From: Mycolicibacterium peregrinum
GTDB taxonomy: Bacteria > Actinomycetota > Actinomycetes > Mycobacteriales > Mycobacteriaceae
Length of the DNA: 43,721 bases
Direction of reading: 5' to 3'
Assembly: GCF_001665625.1 (NCBI RefSeq)
Contig: NZ_LZSY01000095.1
Location: 1 to 43,721 of the forward strand
The position numbers and the translations under genes were made by a program. Below the pieces are notes generated by a model that made no database searches, was not told where the DNA came from, and saw only the letters and a list, made by a program, of their open reading frames with translations. This document shows, piece after piece, positions 26,021 through 32,509 of this stretch; positions within the stretch are counted from its first letter, which is position 1; the number at the start of each line of letters is the position of its first letter.

Positions 26021-26051
26021 TCACGCCTGGCCGCGTCGTACGCTCATTGGC

Positions 26052-26735
26052 ATGACGAAGCTCTGCTTGGCCCAGGACCCCGAGGCTGACGCCCTGCTGG
26101 AGTCAAGCCCGTTTGCGCTGCTCACGGGCATGTTGCTTGATCAACAGATACCTATGGAAGTGGCGTTCGCGGGACCGAAGAAGATCGCCGACCGCTTGGC
26201 GGCGGCTCGGTCCGACGATCGTAATCGTGTTGACACTTTTCAGCAGATTCCGATGGAGACGGCGTTCGCCGGGCCCAAGAAGATCGCCGACCGTCTCGGT
26301 CGTGTCGACGCCCGCGAGATCGCCGGCTACAACCCGGACGAGTTCATCGCGCTGGTGTCGCAAACGCCTGCCATTCACCGGTTTCCGGGGTCGATGGGCA
26401 AGCGGGTACAGGACCTGGCGCGGGCCATCGTCGACGAGTACGACGGCGATGTCACGGCGCTGTGGTCCAGTGGCGACCCCGACGGCAAAGAGGTGTTGCG
26501 CCGGCTCAAGCGGCTGCCCGGGTTCGGTGACCAGAAAGCCCGGATCTTCTTGGCGCTGTTGGGCAAGCAGTACGGCGTGACGCCGACGGGTTGGCGTGAG
26601 GCGGCGGGGGATTACGGCACGGCCGGCAGCTTCATGTCGGTGGCCGACGTGGTAGATCCCGGGTCGCTGCAGAAGGTCCGCACCTACAAGAAACAGATGA
26701 AGGCCGCCGCCAAAGAAGCCAAGGCCAAGAGCTGA
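26052..26735 (+). CDS. chimeric HhH-GPD base excision repair protein (Rv1156-like)
   Basis: The 227-residue protein is built from two pieces. Residues 1-49 (TKLCLAQDPEADALLESSPF, ALLTGMLLDQQIPMEVAFAG, PKKIADRL) come from a diverged copy carried by the element. Residues 50-63 are encoded by the element end, including the right inverted repeat. From residue 64 (QQIPMETAFAGPKKIADRLG) the native gene continues to a normal end. The segment QQIPMExAFAGPKKIADRL therefore occurs twice, lengthening the protein by about 33 residues over the usual length. The helix-hairpin-helix LPGFGDQKARIFLALLGKQY is intact. Family members act on damaged bases in DNA. A -10-like TACGCT (26039-26044) seven bases before ATG 26052 gives a leaderless promoter. 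Whether the insert tolerates folding is unknown. Confidence 0.88.
   Translation: MTKLCLAQDPEADALLESSPFALLTGMLLDQQIPMEVAFAGPKKIADRLAAARSDDRNRVDTFQQIPMETAFAGPKKIADRLGRVDAREIAGYNPDEFIALVSQTPAIHRFPGSMGKRVQDLARAIVDEYDGDVTALWSSGDPDGKEVLRRLKRLPGFGDQKARIFLALLGKQYGVTPTGWREAAGDYGTAGSFMSVADVVDPGSLQKVRTYKKQMKAAAKEAKAKS
26219..26236 (-). repeat. right terminal inverted repeat
   Basis: Read on the minus strand it is GTGTCAACACGATTACGA, matching the left end at 14 of 18 positions. It is translated as part of the chimeric glycosylase gene. TTTT and then the second CAGCAG follow on the plus strand. Confidence 0.65.
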
Positions 26736-26744
26736 TGTCTGCGT

Positions 26745-26800
26745 CGAGCGTGCGCTGAGATCGCGTTTCGCGGCGAAATCGCGATCTGGGTGCACACTCG
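26745..26800. repeat. imperfect palindrome, second member of the CGAGTGTGCG family
   Basis: The left arm CGAGCGTGCGCTGAGATCGCG (26745-26765, given here as one 21-base arm with 17 of 21 pairing) faces the right arm ending GTGCACACTCG at 26800. TTTCGC/GCGAAA forms the inner stem. The arm resembles 13637-13656. It lies ten bases past the glycosylase stop and probably terminates that transcript. Confidence 0.7.
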
Positions 26801-26837
26801 GGGTTGAAAGCTCGACTACCTATGCAATGGTGAACAT

Positions 26838-26987
26838 ATGGCGAAGACACATCTGAACTGCCCGTGTGGAGAAGCGATCAGCGGGACCGATGAGGACGAC
26901 CTGGTCGAGAAGGCTCAGGCGCATCTGGCTCAGCAGCACCCCGGGCGTGAGTACGACCGCGAAATGATCCTCTTCATGGCCTACTGA
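26838..26987 (+). CDS. DUF1059 small protein
   Basis: This 49-residue frame (AKTHLNCPCGEAISGTDEDD, then LVEKAQAHLAQQHPG) has the DUF1059 pattern: a C-x-C pair early, a GTDEDDLVEKAQAH helix and a late acidic/hydrophobic end. These small actinobacterial proteins probably bind a metal through Cys and His; no function is proven. It stands alone between the glycosylase and a bidirectional terminator. Confidence 0.8.
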   Translation: MAKTHLNCPCGEAISGTDEDDLVEKAQAHLAQQHPGREYDREMILFMAY

Positions 26988-27021
26988 GGCCTCCAGACTC
27001 AACCGAAAACAGCCCTACACA

Positions 27022-27063
27022 AAATTCCCGGTCGCCAGCCGTGAGGCAAGCGACCGGGAATTT
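27022..27063. terminator. bidirectional terminator between convergent genes
   Basis: AAATTCCCGGTCGC (27022-27035) and GCGACCGGGAATTT (27050-27063) form a perfect 14-bp stem with a 14-base loop, with A/T tracts at both ends. It separates DUF1059 (plus) from the Ala/Pro-rich exported protein (minus). Confidence 0.85.
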
Positions 27064-27087
27064 CGTTTCCCCATTCATATGGTGTGG

Positions 27088-28161
27088 TCAGGGCACCACC
27101 GTGGATCCGATGGTGGGCATGAACTGGCACTGCTTCTCGGTCGTGGTGACCTGGCCGAAAACCGTGGTCATGATGCTGCCCGATCCGGTGTCGGCGATCG
27201 CGGTCAGCGTGGTCGGTCCTTCGGGGTTGATGTCCGAGCGCGGCTGCAGCGTCACGCTGCCGGACTTGCCGGTGGTCAGGTTCACCCACGTGGCGTTCAG
27301 CGGCAGCTTCTGCTCGGCGGCCGGGCCCGGAGTGCCGATCGCGGTGAACACGTACGCGGTCTGACCGGCCTTCGGACCGGGCAGCGGGATCGTGGCCGGG
27401 CCGGCCACCGAGATCGCCGTCGCCAGAACGTTTCCGCCGTCCTTGAGGCAGCCATTGCTGATCGACGGGTACATGAAGTCCTGCGTCGTCGGCGTGTCGG
27501 GCCCGAAGCCAGGGGGCGGAGCCGGGGCACCCGCCGGGGCGGCTTCAGGCGCGGGTGCCGGTGCAGGCGCAGCTTCAGGGGCCGGCGCGGGAATGGTGGC
27601 CGCGACCGGGACTGCCCCGGGAGTCGGGGCGGGCGCGGGTGCAGCTTCGGGTGCGGGTGCCGCCGCCTGTGCCGCCGGGGCAGCGGGTGCAGCCGGTGCC
27701 GGCGCGGGAGCGGGTGCGGCCTCGGGAGCGGGCGCGGGTGCCGGTGCGGGCAGCGCCTCAGGGGCCGGCCCGGCCGCATGGGCCGGGTCGACACCCATCG
27801 GCAGGTGAGCGTCGCCGCCGGCGCCCAGAGCAGGAACATGCTCGGGTGCGGCGACGGGCTGCGCCGCGAAATGGTTGACCGCCGTGGCGACGTTGCGGGA
27901 TTCAGCCGATTCCGATTTGTTGGCAGCGAATGCCTGCGCGGCTGCCATCAGCAGTTGCACGGCGCCGCCGGGATCGGCTGCAGCCTGCTGGATGATCGGA
28001 CTGAGATTCTCCATCGCCGGCAGACCGGGTGCCTGTACCGCGTCGATCGGCAGCGGTGCCGGATCGGCGTTCGCTACGGCGCTGCTGAACAGCAACAGGG
28101 TGGTGGACCCGATTGCGGCGGCGGTGCCGAACATCGTTTTCAGAGACTTGCGCGGTGACAT
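27088..28161 (-). CDS. Ala/Pro-rich exported protein (Rv1157c-like)
   Basis: The 357-residue protein has a signal peptide (RKSLKTMFGTAAAIGSTTLL, cleavage near ANA-DP at about residue 32). An N-terminal alpha-helical region (to about 115) is followed by a long low-complexity block of PAPAPEAAPAPAP type repeats (about 125-225) and a C-terminal beta-rich domain (about 230-357) with two cysteines (NGCLKDGG and EKQCQFMPT). The position two genes before pimE matches Rv1157c. The Ala/Pro block suggests a wall-spanning spacer that displays the C-terminal domain. Its leader CGATTGGGAAAACCATG is nearly identical to that of the next gene. Confidence 0.85.
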   Translation of the reverse strand: MSPRKSLKTMFGTAAAIGSTTLLLFSSAVANADPAPLPIDAVQAPGLPAMENLSPIIQQAAADPGGAVQLLMAAAQAFAANKSESAESRNVATAVNHFAAQPVAAPEHVPALGAGGDAHLPMGVDPAHAAGPAPEALPAPAPAPAPEAAPAPAPAPAAPAAPAAQAAAPAPEAAPAPAPTPGAVPVAATIPAPAPEAAPAPAPAPEAAPAGAPAPPPGFGPDTPTTQDFMYPSISNGCLKDGGNVLATAISVAGPATIPLPGPKAGQTAYVFTAIGTPGPAAEQKLPLNATWVNLTTGKSGSVTLQPRSDINPEGPTTLTAIADTGSGSIMTTVFGQVTTTEKQCQFMPTIGSTVVP

Positions 28162-28202
28162 GGTTTTCCCAATCGTTTCGGGCGGTCAGACCAGTTCGGG
28201 GA

Positions 28203-28853
28203 TCAGGGCAGGCCGGCGGTCAGCAGTGGAGCCAGCGCCGCGACCTCGGGGTTGAGGGCAGCCGGAGCGGCGGCGGCCGGAGCCGCAACCACAGGAGCTG
28301 CCGCCGCTGCCGGGGCCAACGGCGACGCCGCGGCGGGCAGCGCCGTCTGGGCGGCAACCGGAGCCAGCGAGGCCAGATCACCCGGGATGTTCACCTTTTG
28401 GGGCAGCGGGATGGGCATCCCGGGCACCTGCGGGATCGTCAGCTCCGCAGAGGGGATCAGGGATGCCGGGCCGGAGGCCGGAGCCGTCGCGGCCGGAACC
28501 GCGGGTGCCGCGGCCGGTGCGGTGGCGCCGGGCAGCAACGACCCGAGCGGTGAGGCGGCAGCGGGTGCGGCAGCCGTCGGTGCCTGCGGCAGCGTCACCG
28601 AGGCGGTAGCGCCCGGAACCGGAGCCGGTGCGGCGGCAGGGGTGCCGGTCAACGCGGAGCTCACACCCTGCAGCAGTTGCGGCGCGGCGGCCGGCACGCC
28701 GGCGAGTTGGTTGACGATCGGCAGGTTCGGTGCCGGGACCGGGGCCGGGGCCACCGGTTCGGCGTTCGCTGAGGCGCTGAGGGCCAACGCGACCGGGACT
28801 GCGCCGGCGGCCGCGATCATGCTGGTGGAAAGTGCTTTCCAGGTGAAGATCAT
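28203..28853 (-). CDS. Ala/Pro-rich exported protein (Rv1158c-like)
   Basis: The 216-residue protein has a signal peptide (FTWKALSTSMIAAAGAVPVA, cleavage near ANA-EP at about residue 31) and an Ala/Pro-rich mature part with little predicted order. The conserved island LIPSAELTIPQVPGMPIPLP followed by QKVNIPGDL occurs near residues 132-160. There are no cysteines. It matches Rv1158c by position and composition. It is 41 bases upstream of the Rv1157c-like gene on the same strand, and the shared start-site leader suggests an old duplication. Function is unknown. Confidence 0.82.
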   Translation of the reverse strand: MIFTWKALSTSMIAAAGAVPVALALSASANAEPVAPAPVPAPNLPIVNQLAGVPAAAPQLLQGVSSALTGTPAAAPAPVPGATASVTLPQAPTAAAPAAASPLGSLLPGATAPAAAPAVPAATAPASGPASLIPSAELTIPQVPGMPIPLPQKVNIPGDLASLAPVAAQTALPAAASPLAPAAAAAPVVAAPAAAAPAALNPEVAALAPLLTAGLP

Positions 28854-29019
28854 GGTTCTCCCAATCGGTTGCTTGCACGTCTGAAGGGAAAACTATCGAG
28901 TTACTGATGGGACTCAAGTGACACGTGTGGCGGTTATTCAACCGTTACTGCCCTGACCGAATTCGTTATCTCGCAGTGCCTTGGGCGTGATGCGTCGGGA
29001 TCGGAAACCTCACTCTCGG

Positions 29020-29142
29020 CGATTGTCACGCTGGAGTGACGCCTGCCGCCGAGAGCCACTCCAGCGTGACAATCGGGGCCAGGCCGCGGGTCGCCCGTCA
29101 CTCCAGCGTGACGCTCGGCGGCGAGAGCCACGCTGGCGTGAC
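29020..29142. repeat. cluster of four short palindromic units upstream of pimE
   Basis: Four versions of the unit GTCACGCTGGAGTGAC occur in 123 bases: 29025-29040, 29057-29070 (inverted), 29097-29112 (inverted), and a variant CACGCTGGCGTGAC at 29129-29142. The first two form a 19-bp perfect inverted repeat, 29020-29038 with 29057-29075, and an 18-base loop. The interval 28854-29181 contains no gene; apart from this cluster and a minus-strand -10-like TAGTTT for the exported-protein gene, I see nothing in it. Confidence 0.75.
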
Positions 29143-29181
29143 AAACCGCCGACGAGACGAGCCGGGCGGGTCGCTAAAGTC

Positions 29182-30411
29182 GTGTCCGTTAACACCGAAC
29201 CGGCCACCCACGTCTCAGCAACCGCGCGGCTCTACCGTCTGGCGCCTGCGTTGCTGGTCCTCAGCATTGCGGCGCGCCTGGCCTGGACCTATCTCGTCCC
29301 CAACGGCGCGAACTTCGTCGACCTGCACGTCTATGTCGGCGGCGCCGCCACCCTGGACGGTCACGCCGGCCCGCTCTACGACTACGTCTACGCGGACCAG
29401 ACACCGGATTTCCCACTGCCTTTCACCTACCCGCCGTTCGCGGCGGTGGTGTTCTACCCGCTGCATCTGCTGCCGTTCGGGTTGGTGGCGTTCTGTTGGC
29501 AGATCGGCATCATCGCCGCTCTGTACGGCGTGGTGCGGGTCAGTCAGCTGTTGCTCGGCGGACCGGCGCCCCGGCGTGTCGCGATGTTGTGGACGGCCGT
29601 CGGTATCTGGACGGAGCCGCTGCGCAGCACGTTCGACTATGGGCAGGTCAATGTCGTCCTGGTGCTGGCGGTGCTGTGCGCCGTCTACAGCAACCGCTGG
29701 TGGCTGTCGGGGCTGCTGGTCGGTCTGGCCGCGGGGGTGAAACTGACGCCTGCGGTCTCGGGGCTCTACTTCCTCGGTGCGCGTCGGTGGGGCGCTGCGG
29801 TGTTCTCGGCTGTGGTGTTCTTCGGGACGGTCGCGTTCTCGGTGCTGGTGATCGGCGACGAGGCGCGCCGGTATTTCACCGAGCTTCTCGGTGACGCAGA
29901 CCGGATCGGGCCGATCGGCACGTCGTTCAACCAGTCCTGGCGGGGCGGGATCTCCCGGATCCTTGGCCATGACGCGGGATACGGTCCGGCCGTCCTGCTC
30001 GGCATCGCCGTCACCGCGGTCCTTGCCGTGCTGGCCTGGCGGGCTATCGGCGGCAGCGCCGACCGGCTGGGCGCGATCGTGATCGTGAGCCTGTTCGGGT
30101 TGCTGCTTTCGCCGATTTCGTGGACGCACCACTGGGTCTGGCTGATTCCACTGATGATCTGGTTGCTGCACGGGCCGCTGGCGAACCGGCTGGGCGCGCG
30201 GGTGCTGGGCTGGGGTTGGCTGGCGCTCACACTGGTCGGCGTGCCGTGGTTGCTCAGCTTCGCCCAGCCGACGATCTGGGAGATCGGCCGACCCTGGTAT
30301 CTGGCCTGGGCCGGGCTGGTCTACATCGTCGCGACGCTGGCGACGATGGCCTGGATCGCGACGACTACGCCAAGCGCGTCTAGCTCGGCTGGTCGGCCAG
30401 AATCCGGTTGA
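29182..30411 (+). CDS. pimE: PimE, polyprenol-phosphate-mannose-dependent alpha-(1,2)-mannosyltransferase
   Basis: The 409-residue protein is a GT87-type GT-C mannosyltransferase with about eleven membrane segments. [10 protein letters not shown] after the first helix carries the conserved catalytic-type Asp (residue 47 from this start), followed by [19 protein letters not shown] and FDYGQVN. PimE adds an alpha-1,2-mannose on the periplasmic side in converting PIM4 to PIM5 during polar PIM synthesis. GTG 29182 ([10 protein letters not shown]) was chosen because the open frame before it covers the palindrome cluster. Its 3' end overlaps the convergent phhB gene by 32 bases. Synteny with Rv1158c-pimE-phhB-mutT2 supports the name. 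Confidence 0.93.
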   Translation: MSVNTEPATHVSATARLYRLAPALLVLSIAARLAWTYLVPNGANFVDLHVYVGGAATLDGHAGPLYDYVYADQTPDFPLPFTYPPFAAVVFYPLHLLPFGLVAFCWQIGIIAALYGVVRVSQLLLGGPAPRRVAMLWTAVGIWTEPLRSTFDYGQVNVVLVLAVLCAVYSNRWWLSGLLVGLAAGVKLTPAVSGLYFLGARRWGAAVFSAVVFFGTVAFSVLVIGDEARRYFTELLGDADRIGPIGTSFNQSWRGGISRILGHDAGYGPAVLLGIAVTAVLAVLAWRAIGGSADRLGAIVIVSLFGLLLSPISWTHHWVWLIPLMIWLLHGPLANRLGARVLGWGWLALTLVGVPWLLSFAQPTIWEIGRPWYLAWAGLVYIVATLATMAWIATTTPSASSSAGRPESG

Positions 30412-30673
30412 TCTCGGTAGCCATCTGGAGGTCCTTCTCGGTGATTCCGCCGGCAGAATGCGTCACCAGTGCGAATGTGACTGTGCGCCAGCGGATGTCG
30501 ATGTCAGGGTGATGGTCTTTTTCCTCGGCGAATTCGGCGACACGGCGCACGGCGTCGATGCCGTCGAGGAACGTCGGGAATTTGGTGGATCTGCGCAGGG
30601 CACCCGCCGCGCGTTCCCAGCCCGGCAGATCGGGCAGTGCGGCGTCGACCTGATCGTTCGATAACACGGCCAT
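30380..30673 (-). CDS. pterin-4a-carbinolamine dehydratase (Rv1159A-like)
   Basis: The 97-residue protein has the PCD signature [20 protein letters not shown], with the catalytic His-His-Pro, and a late [19 protein letters not shown]. The enzyme dehydrates 4a-hydroxytetrahydropterin; in bacteria without aromatic hydroxylases it may act on other pterins or as a regulator. The length is typical. ATG 30673 is used; the longer frame upstream is the antisense of mutT2. It overlaps the end of pimE and is divergent from mutT2 across a perfect palindrome. Confidence 0.9.
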   Translation of the reverse strand: MAVLSNDQVDAALPDLPGWERAAGALRRSTKFPTFLDGIDAVRRVAEFAEEKDHHPDIDIRWRTVTFALVTHSAGGITEKDLQMATEINRILADQPS

Positions 30674-30674
30674 A

Positions 30675-30694
30675 CCCGACGGTATACCGTCGGG
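30675..30694. promoter_or_regulatory. perfect 20-bp palindrome in the phhB/mutT2 divergent promoter
   Basis: CCCGACGGTATACCGTCGGG is an exact dyad. By symmetry it contains a TACCGT -10-like element on each strand (plus 30685-30690, eight bases before the mutT2 ATG; minus 30684-30679, five bases before the dehydratase ATG). It could be a symmetric divergent promoter, an operator, or both. Confidence 0.5.
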
Positions 30695-30698
30695 CGCG

Positions 30699-31109
30699 AT
30701 GGATGAACAGATCGTCGTGGCCGGTGCATTGTTCTCCGAGGCCGGGCTGTTGGTCGCCCAACGCCGGCGGCCGCCGGAGCTTGCCGGAATGTGGGAACTG
30801 CCCGGTGGCAAAGTGGCCGCCGGCGAGAGCGACGCCGATGCGCTGACCCGCGAGCTGCGAGAGGAACTGGGGGTCGAGGTGAGTGTCGGCGCCCGCCTCG
30901 GCGTGGATGTCACGCTCAAGGCGGGCATGACCCTGCGCGCCTACCGGGCCACACTGACCGCGGGCAGCCCGCAACCGCACGATCACCGGGCGCTGCGATG
31001 GGTCACCGCCGACGAACTCGACGAACTCCCATGGGTACCGGCCGATCGGGCTTGGCTTGCGGATCTGACCGCAGCGCTTACCCCGGCCAGCGGACGTGAA
31101 AGTACCTGA
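30699..31109 (+). CDS. mutT2: Nudix hydrolase MutT2
   Basis: The 136-residue protein contains a complete Nudix box, [20 protein letters not shown] followed by ELGV, with G37, E43, R51, E52, E55, E56 and G58 in the canonical spacing. MutT2 in mycobacteria hydrolyses oxidised nucleotides and dCTP/5-methyl-dCTP, protecting the nucleotide pool. The front ([20 protein letters not shown]) and the GMWELPGG block match MutT-type enzymes. The ATG has no ribosome site, in keeping with a leaderless message. The position between the dehydratase and the nar operon equals Rv1160. Confidence 0.92.
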   Translation: MDEQIVVAGALFSEAGLLVAQRRRPPELAGMWELPGGKVAAGESDADALTRELREELGVEVSVGARLGVDVTLKAGMTLRAYRATLTAGSPQPHDHRALRWVTADELDELPWVPADRAWLADLTAALTPASGREST

Positions 31110-31212
31110 CACGACGGGATTTCGGCTGCCGCCGCGCATGCTCGCACAACAACCCGACCGCGGGCCTCGGGCGCATGAGATTTATTTGGGCATATCGATG
31201 TTGCGGATTACA

Positions 31213-31246
31213 TTTCCGTGAAACCACCCACAACGTTTCCGGGAAA
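31213..31246 (+). promoter_or_regulatory. paired TTTCCGKGAAA palindromes upstream of narK
   Basis: TTTCCGTGAAA (31213-31223) and TTTCCGGGAAA (31236-31246) are two copies of one 11-bp dyad, 23 bases apart, and end 39 bases before the narK start. The position suits an activator of the nitrate operon. The rest of 31110-31285 shows no gene; no convincing -10 was identified. Confidence 0.45.
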
Positions 31247-31285
31247 ATGACGCGACCGCGCCGAACATGATGTTTTGCTGTTCGA

Positions 31286-32509
31286 GTGACCACGGCAAGT
31301 ACGCCGTACCTGGGCCAAGGGCAGGGCATGAATCTTGCGCTGGCCACCTGGGTCTCGGCCATCAACTTCTGGGCCTGGAACATGATCGGCCCACTCTCCA
31401 CTACCTACGCCGGCGACATGAAGCTCAGTGCCACGCAGGCTTCGATGCTCGTCGCCACGCCGATACTGGTCGGATCGCTGGGCCGCATAGCGGTCGGCTC
31501 ACTGACCGACAGGTACGGCGGTCGCACCATGTTCCTCGCGGTGACGCTGGCCTCGATCGTGCCGGTGCTGGCCGTCGGGGCGGCGGGTGAGGCCCGGTCC
31601 TATCCGATGTTGTTGGTGTGCGGATTCTTCCTGGGAATCGCGGGCACCATATTCGCGGTCGGAATCCCGTTCGCCAACAATTGGTACGAGCCGTCCCGCC
31701 GCGGATATGCCACCGGCGTATTCGGCATGGGAATGGTCGGCACAGCGCTGTCGGCATTCTTCACTCCGCGATTTGTGCGGTGGTTCGGATTGTTCCCGAC
31801 GCATCTCATCATCGCGGCGGCCCTGGCGCTGACGGCGGTGCTGTGCATTGTGGTGATGCGCAATTCACCGGCATTCCAGCCGAACACCGACCCGGTGCTG
31901 CCGAAGCTCAAGTCGGCGCTGAAACTTCCGGTGACGTGGGAGATGTCGTTCCTGTACGCGGTGGTCTTCGGTGGGTTCGTCGCATTCAGCAACTACCTGC
32001 CCACCTACATCAAGAACGTGTACGAGTTCTCCTCCGTCGAAGCAGGTTCCCGCACAGCGGGCTTCGCACTGGCCGCGGTGCTGGCCCGGCCGATCGGCGG
32101 TGCGCTATCGGATCGGATACCGCCCAAGTACGTCGTGCTCACGTCCTTCGCCGGAACCGCGGTACTCGCCTTCATCGCGATGTTCCAGCCGCCCCCGGAC
32201 GTGTGGTCGGCGGCGACCTTCATCGGCCTGGCGATCTTCCTGGGCATCGGTACCGGCGGCGTGTTCGCCTGGGTGGCGCGTCGTTCACCGGCCAAAGAGG
32301 TGGGCTCGGTCACCGGAATCGTGGCCGCCGCAGGTGGTTTGGGCGGCTACTTCCCGCCGCTGGTGATGGGCGCTACGTACGACGCTGTGGATCACGACTA
32401 CTCCGTCGGGCTTGTGCTGTTGGTGGCGACGGCATTGGTGGCGTTCGGCTACACCGCTCTACGACTGCACGCCCACGAACCTCAGCAGGCCAAGGAGGCC
32501 CATCGATGA
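31286..32509 (+). CDS. narK: NarK-type nitrate/nitrite transporter
   Basis: The 407-residue protein has twelve membrane segments and NarK/NNP signatures: FWAWNMIGPLSTTYAGDM near the front, GRIAVGSLTDRYGGRTMF (MFS motif A) and the glycine-rich FAWVARRSPAKEVGSVTGIV followed by AAAGGLGGYFPPLV (nitrate signature region). It moves nitrate in or nitrite out across the inner membrane to feed NarGHI. The start is GTG 31286. Its stop overlaps the narG ATG (ATGA), so it is translationally coupled to the reductase. In H37Rv no narK directly precedes narG as far as I recall. Confidence 0.9.
   Translation: MTTASTPYLGQGQGMNLALATWVSAINFWAWNMIGPLSTTYAGDMKLSATQASMLVATPILVGSLGRIAVGSLTDRYGGRTMFLAVTLASIVPVLAVGAAGEARSYPMLLVCGFFLGIAGTIFAVGIPFANNWYEPSRRGYATGVFGMGMVGTALSAFFTPRFVRWFGLFPTHLIIAAALALTAVLCIVVMRNSPAFQPNTDPVLPKLKSALKLPVTWEMSFLYAVVFGGFVAFSNYLPTYIKNVYEFSSVEAGSRTAGFALAAVLARPIGGALSDRIPPKYVVLTSFAGTAVLAFIAMFQPPPDVWSAATFIGLAIFLGIGTGGVFAWVARRSPAKEVGSVTGIVAAAGGLGGYFPPLVMGATYDAVDHDYSVGLVLLVATALVAFGYTALRLHAHEPQQAKEAHR

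Larger units (their letters stand above)
23115..26236. mobile_element. insertion element in the glycosylase gene, class unknown
   Basis: The element separates the native 5' part (ending CAGCAG, 23109-23114) from the native 3' part (starting CAGCAG, 26241-26246). Its ends are imperfect 18-bp inverted repeats, GTGTAGATACGATTGCGA on the left and GTGTCAACACGATTACGA on the right read inward (14 of 18 identical). Four T residues lie between the right repeat and the second CAGCAG. The interior from 23121 to about 25850 is visibly less GC-rich than the flanks (30 of 60 bases in 23221-23280). It carries two nuclease-type genes, two small ORFs and a membrane protein. No transposase, integrase, reverse transcriptase or resolvase is recognisable. 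The last 370 bases are GC-rich mycobacterial DNA, including a replacement 5' segment for the target gene. Confidence 0.75.

Noticed and set aside
27079..28158. 359-codon plus-strand frame opposite the Ala/Pro-rich gene
   Set aside because: Arg/Gly/Cys-rich antisense shadow; the minus-strand product has a clean signal peptide and leader.
29020..29142. Possible CRISPR array
   Set aside because: Units alternate in orientation, spacings are irregular and very short, and no cas genes are present.
28981..29181. 67-codon extension upstream of pimE
   Set aside because: It is composed of the palindrome cluster and has no protein-like character; GTG 29182 gives the expected PimE start.
31204..31224. 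GlnR-box-like GATTAC...GAAAC upstream of narK
   Set aside because: The spacing between half-sites is eight rather than six, so it does not fit the consensus.
31618..32505. 296-codon in-frame extension upstream of narG
   Set aside because: It lies entirely within narK in another frame and is Arg/Gly/His-rich; narG begins at ATG 32506 with a good ribosome site and the normal NarG N-terminus.
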